Assembly: GCA_002708315.1 (NCBI GenBank) | Contig: PANC01000015.1 | Location: 1 to 64,000 of the forward strand | Direction: 5' to 3' | Source of the DNA: Lentimicrobiaceae bacterium | GTDB lineage: Bacteria > Bacteroidota > Bacteroidia > Bacteroidales > F082 | Length of the DNA: 64,000 nucleotides | In this document: positions 54,786-62,707 of the stretch, piece by piece | Layout: the number at the start of each line of letters is the position of its first letter | Position numbering within the stretch: position 1 is the stretch's first letter | Program-made: the position numbers and the translations under genes | Notes under the pieces: generated by a model | What the model saw: the letters and a program-made list of their open reading frames with translations, nothing else | What the model was told of the DNA's origin: nothing | Database searches by the model: none

Positions 54786-55822
54786 TGCCCAAAACGAACA
54801 ACCGCCTCCCTTTCTTAGATAGGTATTTAACCCTGTGGATTTTTTTGACAATGCTAATTGGTGTTTTGTCTGGGTATATGTTTCCTGCCATTAGTGAGCT
54901 TTGGAACAGGTTTAACGTGGGCACTACAAACCTTCCAATTGCCATTGGTTTAATAGTAATGATGTTTCCCCCGCTTGCCAAGGTTAAATATGAGGAGTTA
55001 AGGGGGGTGTTTAAAAACAGAAAGATTCTTCTTCTTTCATTGGTTCAAAACTGGATAATAGGGCCTCTGTTAATGTTTTTTCTTGCCATTATATTCCTGC
55101 ATGATTATCCGCAATACATGACCGGCCTGATATTAATTGGTCTTGCCCGGTGTATTGCAATGGTAATTGTATGGAATGACCTTGCGCGGGGTGATAGTGA
55201 ATACGCTGCTGGTTTGGTTGCTTTTAACAGTATTTTTCAGGTGGTTTTCTTCTCCGCATATGCCTATTTTTTTATTACTGTTTTACCGTCAAAGTTTGGT
55301 TTGGAGGGTTCTGAAATTGACATTACCATTTATCAAATAACAGAAAGTGTGTTGATATACTTGGGAATCCCCTTTCTTGCGGGTATAGTTACACGATATT
55401 CTTTAATTAGGGTTAAAAACAAGGCCTGGTATGCTGGCAGCTTTATACCTAAAATAAGCCCGCTTACACTTGTTGCTCTGCTCTTTACAATTTATGTAAT
55501 GTTTTCTCTTAAAGGAGATTATATGGTCAGGCTGCCTGTTGATGTTATACGCATATCGATTCCTTTGGTAATTTATTTTGTAGTAATGTTTTTTGTTTCT
55601 TTTTATATCAGCAGAAAAATGGGTACCGGTTATAAAAAAACGACAACGCTTTCTTTTACGGCCGCAAGCAACAACTTTGAACTAGCTATTGCCGTGGCCA
55701 TAGCTGTTTTCGGTATAAATTCAGGGGAGGCATTCGCCGCTGTCATAGGGCCTCTTATTGAGGTTCCTGTGTTAATATTACTCGTTAGTGTTTCTTTGAA
55801 AATGAAGGATAAGTACTTCTAG
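54785..55822 (+). CDS. acr3: Arsenite efflux transporter, ACR3 family
   Basis: A 345-residue inner-membrane protein with ten or so hydrophobic helices that exports arsenite. ACR3 features include the [18 protein letters not shown] block, whose Cys is the conserved arsenite-binding residue, and [19 protein letters not shown] near the C-terminus. It is translationally coupled to arsC. No ArsR repressor gene is in the window; control is unclear. A weak hairpin follows. Confidence 0.94.
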   Translation: MPKTNNRLPFLDRYLTLWIFLTMLIGVLSGYMFPAISELWNRFNVGTTNLPIAIGLIVMMFPPLAKVKYEELRGVFKNRKILLLSLVQNWIIGPLLMFFLAIIFLHDYPQYMTGLILIGLARCIAMVIVWNDLARGDSEYAAGLVAFNSIFQVVFFSAYAYFFITVLPSKFGLEGSEIDITIYQITESVLIYLGIPFLAGIVTRYSLIRVKNKAWYAGSFIPKISPLTLVALLFTIYVMFSLKGDYMVRLPVDVIRISIPLVIYFVVMFFVSFYISRKMGTGYKKTTTLSFTAASNNFELAIAVAIAVFGINSGEAFAAVIGPLIEVPVLILLVSVSLKMKDKYF

Positions 55823-55830
55823 GTTGGTTA

Positions 55831-55853
55831 TTAGAATACGTTATCGTATCTAA
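55831..55853. terminator. Possible bidirectional hairpin between acr3 and lutB
   Basis: TTAGAATACG and CGTATCTAA pair over 9 positions with one bulged A, around TTAT. It lies 8 bases after acr3 and overlaps the lutB stop codon. It lacks a clear T-run, so the call is weak. Confidence 0.3.
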
Positions 55854-57238
55854 TCATTGTTATTTCTTTCTTTCCAAAGCTGATTAAATGATTTTGGGGC
55901 TATTTCTGGCATAACTCGCCTTGGCCCCCATGTTTTTGAAACCGCCTTGTTTAAAATCTTGTTTTTTGTTTTTCCAGATAAAAGATCAAGCATCCTTCTT
56001 GACTTCAGGGCTTGTGATGAAATATTAATTGTTTGTTTTTCAAAAAAGGTATAAAACCCTTTTTTTACGGAATCATTACGGTTAACCAAAAGTAATTCAT
56101 GAAGAGGTATTTTTACTGGACAAACTGTTGTACACTTTCCACAAAGAGATGATGCAAAGCTAAGGTGTTTATATTTTTTTTCGCCAGACAAATAAGGTGT
56201 AATTACAGATCCTATAGGACCGCTATATGTAGTTTTGTATGTATGTCCCCCTACATTTTTATATACTGGACATGAGTTTAAACAGGCGCCACATCTTATA
56301 CATGACAATGCCTGACGTTGTCGTTCTTGTTTTAAAAGCGACGACCTCCCGTTATCAATTAAAACAATATACATTTGGTCGGGACCATCAGTTTCGCCGT
56401 TTCTTTTTGGGCCACTTATAATTGAATTGTATACTGTCATTGGCTGGCCAGTGCCGCTGACCGATAGCAGCGGCCAAAATAAATCTAGGTCTTCAAGTTT
56501 TGGTATTAGCTTTTCGATTCCGGCTATTGCAATATGGGTCTTTGGAAATGACATTGATAACATACCATTACCTTCGTTTTCTGTTATTGCTATTGATCCA
56601 GTATCTGATATTAAAAAATTAGCTCCTGTGATTCCAAGGTCCGCAGAGGTAAACTTTTCCCTAAGTAATTTTCTAGTATAAAGGGTAAGCTCTTCGGGAG
56701 ACATATCGTCAGGGGTATTAAATTTTTCGTTGTATAGTTTTGCAACATCCTCCTTCGACATGTGCATTGCTGGTGTTACTATGTGATAGGGTTTTTGATT
56801 TGCCTGCTGAACAATAAACTCTCCCAAATCAGTTTCGGTAATCTCAATGTTATTTTTAGACAATGAATCATTAAGGTCTATTTCCTCAGTTGTCATTGAT
56901 TTCGATTTGACTGCAGATTGAATATTGTATTCCTCAGCTATTTTCAAAATTTCTTTTAAAGCTTCGTCCGAATTTTGAGCCCAAATTACCTTTCCTCCGT
57001 TTGCAGTAAAATTATCTTCAAATTCTATGAGAAAACTGTCGAGCTCATTTATAATCTTATACTTTAAAAAGCCTGCCCTGTCTCTGGCTATTTCCATTTG
57101 TGAATATAGCTGCTGACCTTTTTCAACAGACTTATTGTATCTAGATATGTTAAATTTGATTTTTTCACGGTGCTCATCATCAAACGCAATCTTTTCTGAC
57201 CTTGCTAAAAATGATTTATTTTCAATACTACTCTTCAT
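55850..57238 (-). CDS. lutB: Lactate-utilisation iron-sulfur protein LutB
   Basis: A 462-residue protein. An N-terminal LUD/DUF162 region (about 60-300) contains TGANFLISDTGSIAITENEGNG. Two cysteine clusters follow, typical of a 2x[4Fe-4S] ferredoxin module: CIRCGACLNSCPVY and CGKCTTVCPVKIP. In Bacillus, LutA, LutB and LutC together oxidise L-lactate to pyruvate. Here neither lutA nor lutC is adjacent; the gene instead follows rpiB by 8 bases. So the assignment to LutB is by sequence, and lactate oxidation is inferred from the family. Confidence 0.88.
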   Translation of the reverse strand: MKSSIENKSFLARSEKIAFDDEHREKIKFNISRYNKSVEKGQQLYSQMEIARDRAGFLKYKIINELDSFLIEFEDNFTANGGKVIWAQNSDEALKEILKIAEEYNIQSAVKSKSMTTEEIDLNDSLSKNNIEITETDLGEFIVQQANQKPYHIVTPAMHMSKEDVAKLYNEKFNTPDDMSPEELTLYTRKLLREKFTSADLGITGANFLISDTGSIAITENEGNGMLSMSFPKTHIAIAGIEKLIPKLEDLDLFWPLLSVSGTGQPMTVYNSIISGPKRNGETDGPDQMYIVLIDNGRSSLLKQERQRQALSCIRCGACLNSCPVYKNVGGHTYKTTYSGPIGSVITPYLSGEKKYKHLSFASSLCGKCTTVCPVKIPLHELLLVNRNDSVKKGFYTFFEKQTINISSQALKSRRMLDLLSGKTKNKILNKAVSKTWGPRRVMPEIAPKSFNQLWKERNNND

Positions 57239-57246
57239 TTGAGACT

Positions 57247-57696
57247 TTAAGGATTTACCGCTATTTTATCTACTCTTATTGTGTGTCTACCACCTTCAAA
57301 ATCTGTAGTGAGAAATCTTAGTGTTATTTTCCATGCTAGTTCAAAGGGTACAAATCTACCAGGCAATGATAAGATATTAGCATTATTATGTCGGCGTGTT
57401 AGCGTTGCCTGCTCTTCATTCCAGCATAATCCAGCCCTAACACCTGGATATTTATTTGCAGTCATTTGCGCGCCGTTTCCACTACCGCAAAGAATTATTC
57501 CTATTTTAAAATTTCCATTATTAATTGCTTCAGCGAGCGGGTGTATCATATCCGGATAATCAACGCTATTATCTGAGTTTGTGCCAAAATCTTTTGTACT
57601 ATATCCAGCAGCCTCCAGCTTGGTTTTAATAAATTCTTTCATTTCAAAACCTCCATGATCTGAAGCAATTGCTATAACCGCACTACCATCTATCAT
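57247..57696 (-). CDS. rpiB: Ribose-5-phosphate isomerase B
   Basis: A 149-residue cytoplasmic enzyme that interconverts ribose-5-phosphate and ribulose-5-phosphate. SDHGGFEMK near residues 12-20 and the catalytic Cys70 in ILCGSGNG (the anion hole) are intact. CWNEEQATLTRRHNNANILSLPGRF is the usual central block. The length is normal. lutB follows after 8 bases. A TAnnTTTG box lies 19 bases upstream. Its product is the substrate of Prs, encoded elsewhere in the window. Confidence 0.96.
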   Translation of the reverse strand: MIDGSAVIAIASDHGGFEMKEFIKTKLEAAGYSTKDFGTNSDNSVDYPDMIHPLAEAINNGNFKIGIILCGSGNGAQMTANKYPGVRAGLCWNEEQATLTRRHNNANILSLPGRFVPFELAWKITLRFLTTDFEGGRHTIRVDKIAVNP

Positions 57697-58324
57697 TGTT
57701 AATAATTTTACTTCGCAAAAGTAGGGAAATTTTATTGCTAAATTTAAAACTATCTGACAATCATATTATTTATCTATTATAGTGGATTCGTGTTAAAATT
57801 ATAAACTATTATTTATCAAAACCTTAGGGTTTTCAACATTATTATTGTTAATATCTGCAAAATACTGTTAATTAAATATTAATAAGTGAGAGGTTATTAA
57901 CATAAGTAAATCTGTTTTTTAAAGGTTACGTTTTTTATTGTGTTTTTATAAAAGATTATACTGAGATACTAACACGTCTTTTCTCAATTATTAAATAGAA
58001 GTTATTAAATTATTATATTAATGCTATCCATTAACAATTTTATTAAGTTACTGGTATACAATATTTTTAAATGTAATAAACTGTGTGCCGCTTGTTAATA
58101 AGTTGATGTTTTTTAATAAAACAAGTTATTGACTAAATATTATTCATGGTTACTAACAGCATATTATTATTAATAAATATAATTTATATATAAATATATA
58201 ATAAGAGATATAGTTTATAAGTATTCTTCTTTTTATATTTGATTTTTAGAAACAAATAAAATTATACCTTTAGTACAAAATATTATACTTTAATTTTAAT
58301 CTATTTTTGAATTGAACTTAAATA
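57697..58324. other. 628-base AT-rich gene-free region
   Basis: No plausible gene on either strand. It is visibly richer in A and T than the rest of the window, with long runs of TTATTAATA-like sequence. It contains several TGTTAAT or TTATTAACA words: 57846-57854, 57866-57874, 57894-57902, 58028-58036 (partial) and 58093-58101. The rpiB promoter is at its left end. The promoter of the MORN gene cannot be picked out with confidence. Confidence 0.75.
57716..57723 (-). promoter_or_regulatory. -7 box for rpiB-lutB
   Basis: On the minus strand this reads TACTTTTG, an exact TAnnTTTG match, 19 bases before the rpiB start. No clear -33 element. Confidence 0.48.
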
Positions 58325-59845
58325 ATGACTATTAAAATTTATATATTTTTTATATTAATATTTTTTTTCAATACTGAGATATTTTGTCAAAATAAATCAG
58401 AAATAAAGCCTAATGGATATAATGTCTTTTATGGTAATGATAGTTCAGTAGTTAGTGAAGGTTACATGAAAAATGGAAAACCTGATGGTTATTGGAAAAA
58501 TTATTATGATACTGGTATTATTAAATCCGAAGGTAATCGAAAGGATTATGAACTTGATAGTTTGTGGAAATTTTATGATGAAGAAGGGAAAATAATTCTA
58601 GAAATAAATTACAAAAACGGAAATAAAAATGGATATAGGGTAACTCATCAAGGAAACGTAGTTACAAAAGAAAATTTTATTGATGATGTTAAGCAAGGAA
58701 ACACATATATTTTATATCCAAATGGAAAGACAAAGAGTAAAACCCCATTTATAAATGGCTTAGAAGATGGTGTTTATAAAGAATATGATTTAAATGGAAA
58801 TATTATACAATTAATTACTTATAAGAAAGGATATATAACAGATAGATCTAGAATTAATAGGTATGATTCTGATAATATGCCAAATGGTAAATGGCTTTGG
58901 TTTAGTGATGATGAAGTTGTAATTGTAAAAGAAGGATCATATAAGCATGGATTAAAACACGGATATTTTAAGGAATATGATCTGGATGGAAACCTTATTA
59001 GTGCTACAAAATATGTAGATGGAGAAATATTTGAAAAAGCTGAAGAACTTCAGAAGCTAGATGTAAGAACAGATTACTATCCAAGTGGAATAGTTAAAGT
59101 TGTTGGCACTTATACTAAAGATGGAATACCAGAAGGCGTTAGAAGAGAATACGATGAAAAAGGTAATATAGAAAAGTCTTTTATATTCAGATATGGTAAA
59201 ATTATTGGAGAAGGAATATTCACAGATTCAGGTCAAAAACAGGGTTTATGGAATGAATATTATGATGATGGCATATTAAAAGCTCAGGGAAATTATACGG
59301 ATGATAAAAAGGATGGTTATTGGAAATATTTTTATAAAAATGGTAACCTTGAAGAGAGAGGTAAATATATACTTGGAAATCCAGACAGTACCTGGTTTTG
59401 GTATTATAGCGATGGTAAATTATTAAGAAAAGAAAATTTTTACAACGGACTATCAGACGGTTTATTAACGGAGTTTGATAAGGAGGGTAATATAATTACT
59501 CAAGGAGATTTTATAGAGGGAAAAAAAGAAGGAATATGGATTTATCAGGTTGGAGACTCTAAAGATGAGATTGAATATGTTGAGGATATGCGAAATGGTT
59601 TGTACAAATCATTTTATTCCAGTGGTCAATTACGATACGAAGGCAAATATGTTGATGATAATCCAAATGGAGAACATTCATGGTATTGGGACAATGGAAA
59701 ACTACAAAAACAGGGGAAGTATGTTATGGGTCGTAAAAATGGCGACTGGAAAAAATACGATAGTAATTCCATTCCGCTTATAGTTATTTCATATACCGGT
59801 GGTAGGGAGGTTAAATATGATGGCATTAGTATATTAACAGATTAA
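58325..59845 (+). CDS. Secreted MORN-variant repeat protein
   Basis: A 506-residue protein with a signal peptide (1-22, hydrophobic, ending IFCQ). The rest is about twenty repeats of 20-23 residues of the MORN-variant type, with recurrent pieces such as NGKPDGYWKNYYDTG, DDKKDGYWKYFYKNG and GRKNGDWKKYDS. Each reads roughly as G.Y..g...G.W..Y...G.l. Such secreted toxin-antitoxin-system-like MORN repeats are common in Bacteroidota, and function is unknown; they may bind ligands as a long beta solenoid. There is no lipobox or T9SS tail. Codon use is strongly AT-biased compared with neighbours, and it follows the AT-rich region, so it may be an accessory gene. Confidence 0.85.
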   Translation: MTIKIYIFFILIFFFNTEIFCQNKSEIKPNGYNVFYGNDSSVVSEGYMKNGKPDGYWKNYYDTGIIKSEGNRKDYELDSLWKFYDEEGKIILEINYKNGNKNGYRVTHQGNVVTKENFIDDVKQGNTYILYPNGKTKSKTPFINGLEDGVYKEYDLNGNIIQLITYKKGYITDRSRINRYDSDNMPNGKWLWFSDDEVVIVKEGSYKHGLKHGYFKEYDLDGNLISATKYVDGEIFEKAEELQKLDVRTDYYPSGIVKVVGTYTKDGIPEGVRREYDEKGNIEKSFIFRYGKIIGEGIFTDSGQKQGLWNEYYDDGILKAQGNYTDDKKDGYWKYFYKNGNLEERGKYILGNPDSTWFWYYSDGKLLRKENFYNGLSDGLLTEFDKEGNIITQGDFIEGKKEGIWIYQVGDSKDEIEYVEDMRNGLYKSFYSSGQLRYEGKYVDDNPNGEHSWYWDNGKLQKQGKYVMGRKNGDWKKYDSNSIPLIVISYTGGREVKYDGISILTD

Positions 59846-59872
59846 TAATCCAAATCAATTATAAGAGACTAG

Positions 59873-60010
59873 TATTATGCCCCTAGCTTTATTGTCTCCG
59901 AAAGGATAGGTAACCGTCGTAAAATGGGTATACAATGGTCACTTTACTTCTGTATAGCATTATCTCCTCTAATTGGACCCCTATTACCTATTTTAGTGCC
60001 AAACGCTTAA
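59873..60010 (+). pseudogene. Truncated fragment of a small membrane-segment protein
   Basis: An open frame without a proper start reads on as SERIGNRRKMGIQWSLYFC, then ALSPLIGPLLPILV. Basic residues before a W-S-L-hydrophobic-SPLIG membrane segment recall the C-terminal stretch of small Bacteroidota proteins that carry an (R/K)xIGxxWS...SPLIGLII segment. Only that part is present: no ATG precedes it within a codable distance (a TAG stop is at 59870), and the lone internal Met lies in the middle of the motif. It ends 1 codon into the hemW 3' end. I read it as a gene remnant, though a non-coding coincidence is possible. Confidence 0.4.
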
Positions 60011-61137
60011 AAGCCAAAAAATAACGAGGATGCTATTCCATCAGCAAATAATTTTCCCGATGTAGTCAGCTTATAAACACTGCCCTTTTGCGCTATCTTT
60101 CCATTTTCAATGAAAGGTAAAATGGTTCGAATGAAATGGTTCGAATAATCAGCACCAAACATATTTAAAATGTGTTCTGTATCAGAACCCCACGAGGTTC
60201 TAAGAGACGTTAGAACATACTCATTATACATTTGGTTTTTTGACAAAACCTCTTTTTCGGCTATTATATGTGCCGGATCATTTTCACAATATTTTTTCAT
60301 ATTCATAACATTCCATTGTCTGGACACCCCATTGTAAGAATGGGCCGATGGCCCTAATCCTATATAATGACCGCCTAACCAGTAAATACTATTGTGTTTT
60401 GAGTAGTAGCCTCTTTTTGCAAAGTTGGATATTTCATAGTTAACGTACGACCTGTTCTCTGTTAATTCGATCAGAGTATTGAAATGCTCTATACTTTGTT
60501 TTTCATCAATATTAGCAAGCTTTTGATTTCTTATCAATACATCAAGAGCTGTTTTTTTTTCAACTGTTAGCGAGTATGAGGATAGGTGAGGGAGGTTGTA
60601 GTCAAAGAACAGATTAATATTTTTAACCCATTTATCGTTTGTTAGAGTGGGAATACCATAGATTAAATCTATGGTAATATTTTTAAAACCCGCTTTTAGA
60701 GAGTTTTCAATGGATTTTTTAGCCCCCCTTGAGTCGTGTACCCTGTGCAAATACTCAAGATCATCATCAAAAAAACTTTGAATACCAATACTTAACCTAT
60801 TAATGGGAGAGTTTTTTTTAAGATCATTCAAGTACTCATAATTAATATCATCAGGGTTGGATTCAAGAGTAATTTCCGAGCCAGGGACAACGTCGTATAC
60901 CTCATAAATAACACCCATAATATCATTTAATTCATTAACGGATAACATTGATGGGGTTCCTCCGCCAAAATAAACAGTGGTAATTTTATTAGGCTTGAGA
61001 TAATTCTTCCTGGACCGAACCTCTAGTTTGATAGCTCTAACAAAATCTTTTCTATATTTCAAGCTGCCTGTTGTATAAAAATTACAATAATGACACTTCT
61101 GTTTGCAAAATGGAATATGTATATAGATGCCTGCCAA
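60007..61137 (-). CDS. hemW: HemW-type radical SAM protein
   Basis: A 376-residue cytoplasmic [4Fe-4S] radical SAM protein. The cluster motif CKQKCHYC at residues 11-18 (CX3CX2C) lies in IHIPFCKQKCHYCNFY. It is followed by YFGGGTPS, ESNPDD and RLSIGIQSF, then a HemW-like C-terminal domain (ANFAKRGY-type NFAKRGYYSKHNSIYWLGGHYIGLGPSAHS). These proteins were long annotated as coproporphyrinogen III oxidase; HemW is now viewed as a haem chaperone. The length matches. It comes 43 bases after the flippase. Confidence 0.93.
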   Translation of the reverse strand: MAGIYIHIPFCKQKCHYCNFYTTGSLKYRKDFVRAIKLEVRSRKNYLKPNKITTVYFGGGTPSMLSVNELNDIMGVIYEVYDVVPGSEITLESNPDDINYEYLNDLKKNSPINRLSIGIQSFFDDDLEYLHRVHDSRGAKKSIENSLKAGFKNITIDLIYGIPTLTNDKWVKNINLFFDYNLPHLSSYSLTVEKKTALDVLIRNQKLANIDEKQSIEHFNTLIELTENRSYVNYEISNFAKRGYYSKHNSIYWLGGHYIGLGPSAHSYNGVSRQWNVMNMKKYCENDPAHIIAEKEVLSKNQMYNEYVLTSLRTSWGSDTEHILNMFGADYSNHFIRTILPFIENGKIAQKGSVYKLTTSGKLFADGIASSLFFGF

Positions 61138-61180
61138 CGATTATAGCTTTAATTATTTTTAATAACGCTTCAATGTGTAG

Positions 61181-62665
61181 TTAACCCTGTATTTTTTCTG
61201 GAGAGTAATTTTTATACCACATATAATATACAAAAATGATAAACGCAACAAAAAGAACAGATACAATATAATAGTAGTGCCCCGGCATGGTGCTCTTTAT
61301 GATAATAGACATAATATATACCACCACAGCAAACGCTGTATATGAGAATATAATTCTTATATTATACTTTATCTTGTAATGATATTTACCCCAATAATAT
61401 GACAACAACATTATTACAAAGTAACTAACAAAGCTTGCCCACGCTGACCCTAAATAACCAAATTTAGGGATAAGCAAAACATTAAGAAGAATGGTAAGCA
61501 TTCCGCCCACGGTGGCAATCAAAGCTCCGTAAAATGTTTTATTGGTTAATTTATACCACACTGACAGGTTGTAAAACACTCCTAAAAATAATTTTGCAGA
61601 CAATATAATAGGGACGATTTGTAACCCTGGCCAAAATGCCTCTCCTATAAAATGTTTAAACACATCTATGTATAGAGTTACCATCAGAAAAATAGACCAC
61701 GTAAACCCCACAAACAAACTCATAACCCTGCTATATGTGTCCTTTGCGTTCTTTTTTTTGGCTTCTGCAAAAAAGAATGGCTCTGCTGCGTATCTGAACA
61801 TCTGTATGAAAATCATCATTATAATTGCAAGCTTGTAGCAGGCGGCGTATATTCCCAGCTGCGCATCAGAGTTAATTTCGCTCGGCAATAGGTATTTGAG
61901 CAATATCTTATCAGCAACCTCTGTAATCATAAACATTAGAGATATTATAAGTATAGGCATGCCGTACCTAAGCATCTTTTTAAGCAAATCGGAATCTATT
62001 TTAAATGAAAAAGACAGAAGTTCTTTTCCAAGCATAATAAGGGTTGAAAATGAACCCACCAGGTTAGCAATGAACACAAAGCCAACAAGGCTAGTGCTTC
62101 TGTACACAGGAAAGTTAATGTAGTCATCACCATAATAACCTGGGATTACTACCAGGAAAAGTAAGTTCAAGGAAATCGTAATGACCACGCTTAAAATCCT
62201 AATGACAGAAAATTTTAACGCTTTGTTTTTGTATCTCAAATAAGCAAAGGGAATTGCTGTAATAGCATCAATCGCAATTATTAGCGCCACAACCTGCACG
62301 TACTCTTTATTATCGGGATATTGAATTAAAACGGCAATATCATCTGCAAAAGAAAAAATCAACAAAAGAAAAAACGCTGAACATATTAATATCGATGTCA
62401 TAGCGGTATTAAAAGCTCTTTTTGGGCTCTTATTCAAATTAGCATATCTGAAAAAAGCGGTTTCCATACCAAGGGTAAGTATAACTAATAGAATTGCTAC
62501 GTATGAATATAAAAGGGTAACCTGTCCGTATTGGGCCTGAGTAAAAACATAAATAGTGTACAGGGGTACAAGCAGATAATTTAGGAATCTTGGTACCATT
62601 GTGCCAAGACCATAAACAGCCGTGTCACCCATAAGCTTTTTAACCGCATCCGTTGGCTTATTCAT
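61181..62665 (-). CDS. Polysaccharide flippase, Wzx/MATE-type
   Basis: A 494-residue inner-membrane protein with about 14 hydrophobic helices, of the polysaccharide biosynthesis/MOP family. It starts with a polar segment and GTMVPRFLNYLLVPLYTIYVFTQAQYGQVTLLYS, the usual opening of such exporters, and ends in a basic tail. It should flip lipid-linked sugar units for envelope polysaccharide. The acceptor and polymer cannot be inferred; ManC in this window is a possible source of GDP-mannose but is far away. It lies 42 bases after the kinase and 43 bases before hemW. Confidence 0.9.
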   Translation of the reverse strand: MNKPTDAVKKLMGDTAVYGLGTMVPRFLNYLLVPLYTIYVFTQAQYGQVTLLYSYVAILLVILTLGMETAFFRYANLNKSPKRAFNTAMTSILICSAFFLLLIFSFADDIAVLIQYPDNKEYVQVVALIIAIDAITAIPFAYLRYKNKALKFSVIRILSVVITISLNLLFLVVIPGYYGDDYINFPVYRSTSLVGFVFIANLVGSFSTLIMLGKELLSFSFKIDSDLLKKMLRYGMPILIISLMFMITEVADKILLKYLLPSEINSDAQLGIYAACYKLAIIMMIFIQMFRYAAEPFFFAEAKKKNAKDTYSRVMSLFVGFTWSIFLMVTLYIDVFKHFIGEAFWPGLQIVPIILSAKLFLGVFYNLSVWYKLTNKTFYGALIATVGGMLTILLNVLLIPKFGYLGSAWASFVSYFVIMLLSYYWGKYHYKIKYNIRIIFSYTAFAVVVYIMSIIIKSTMPGHYYYIVSVLFVAFIIFVYYMWYKNYSPEKIQG

Positions 62666-62707
62666 GGAATCAAAAATAGATAATACTAGCTAACAAAAGG
62701 GAAATAA

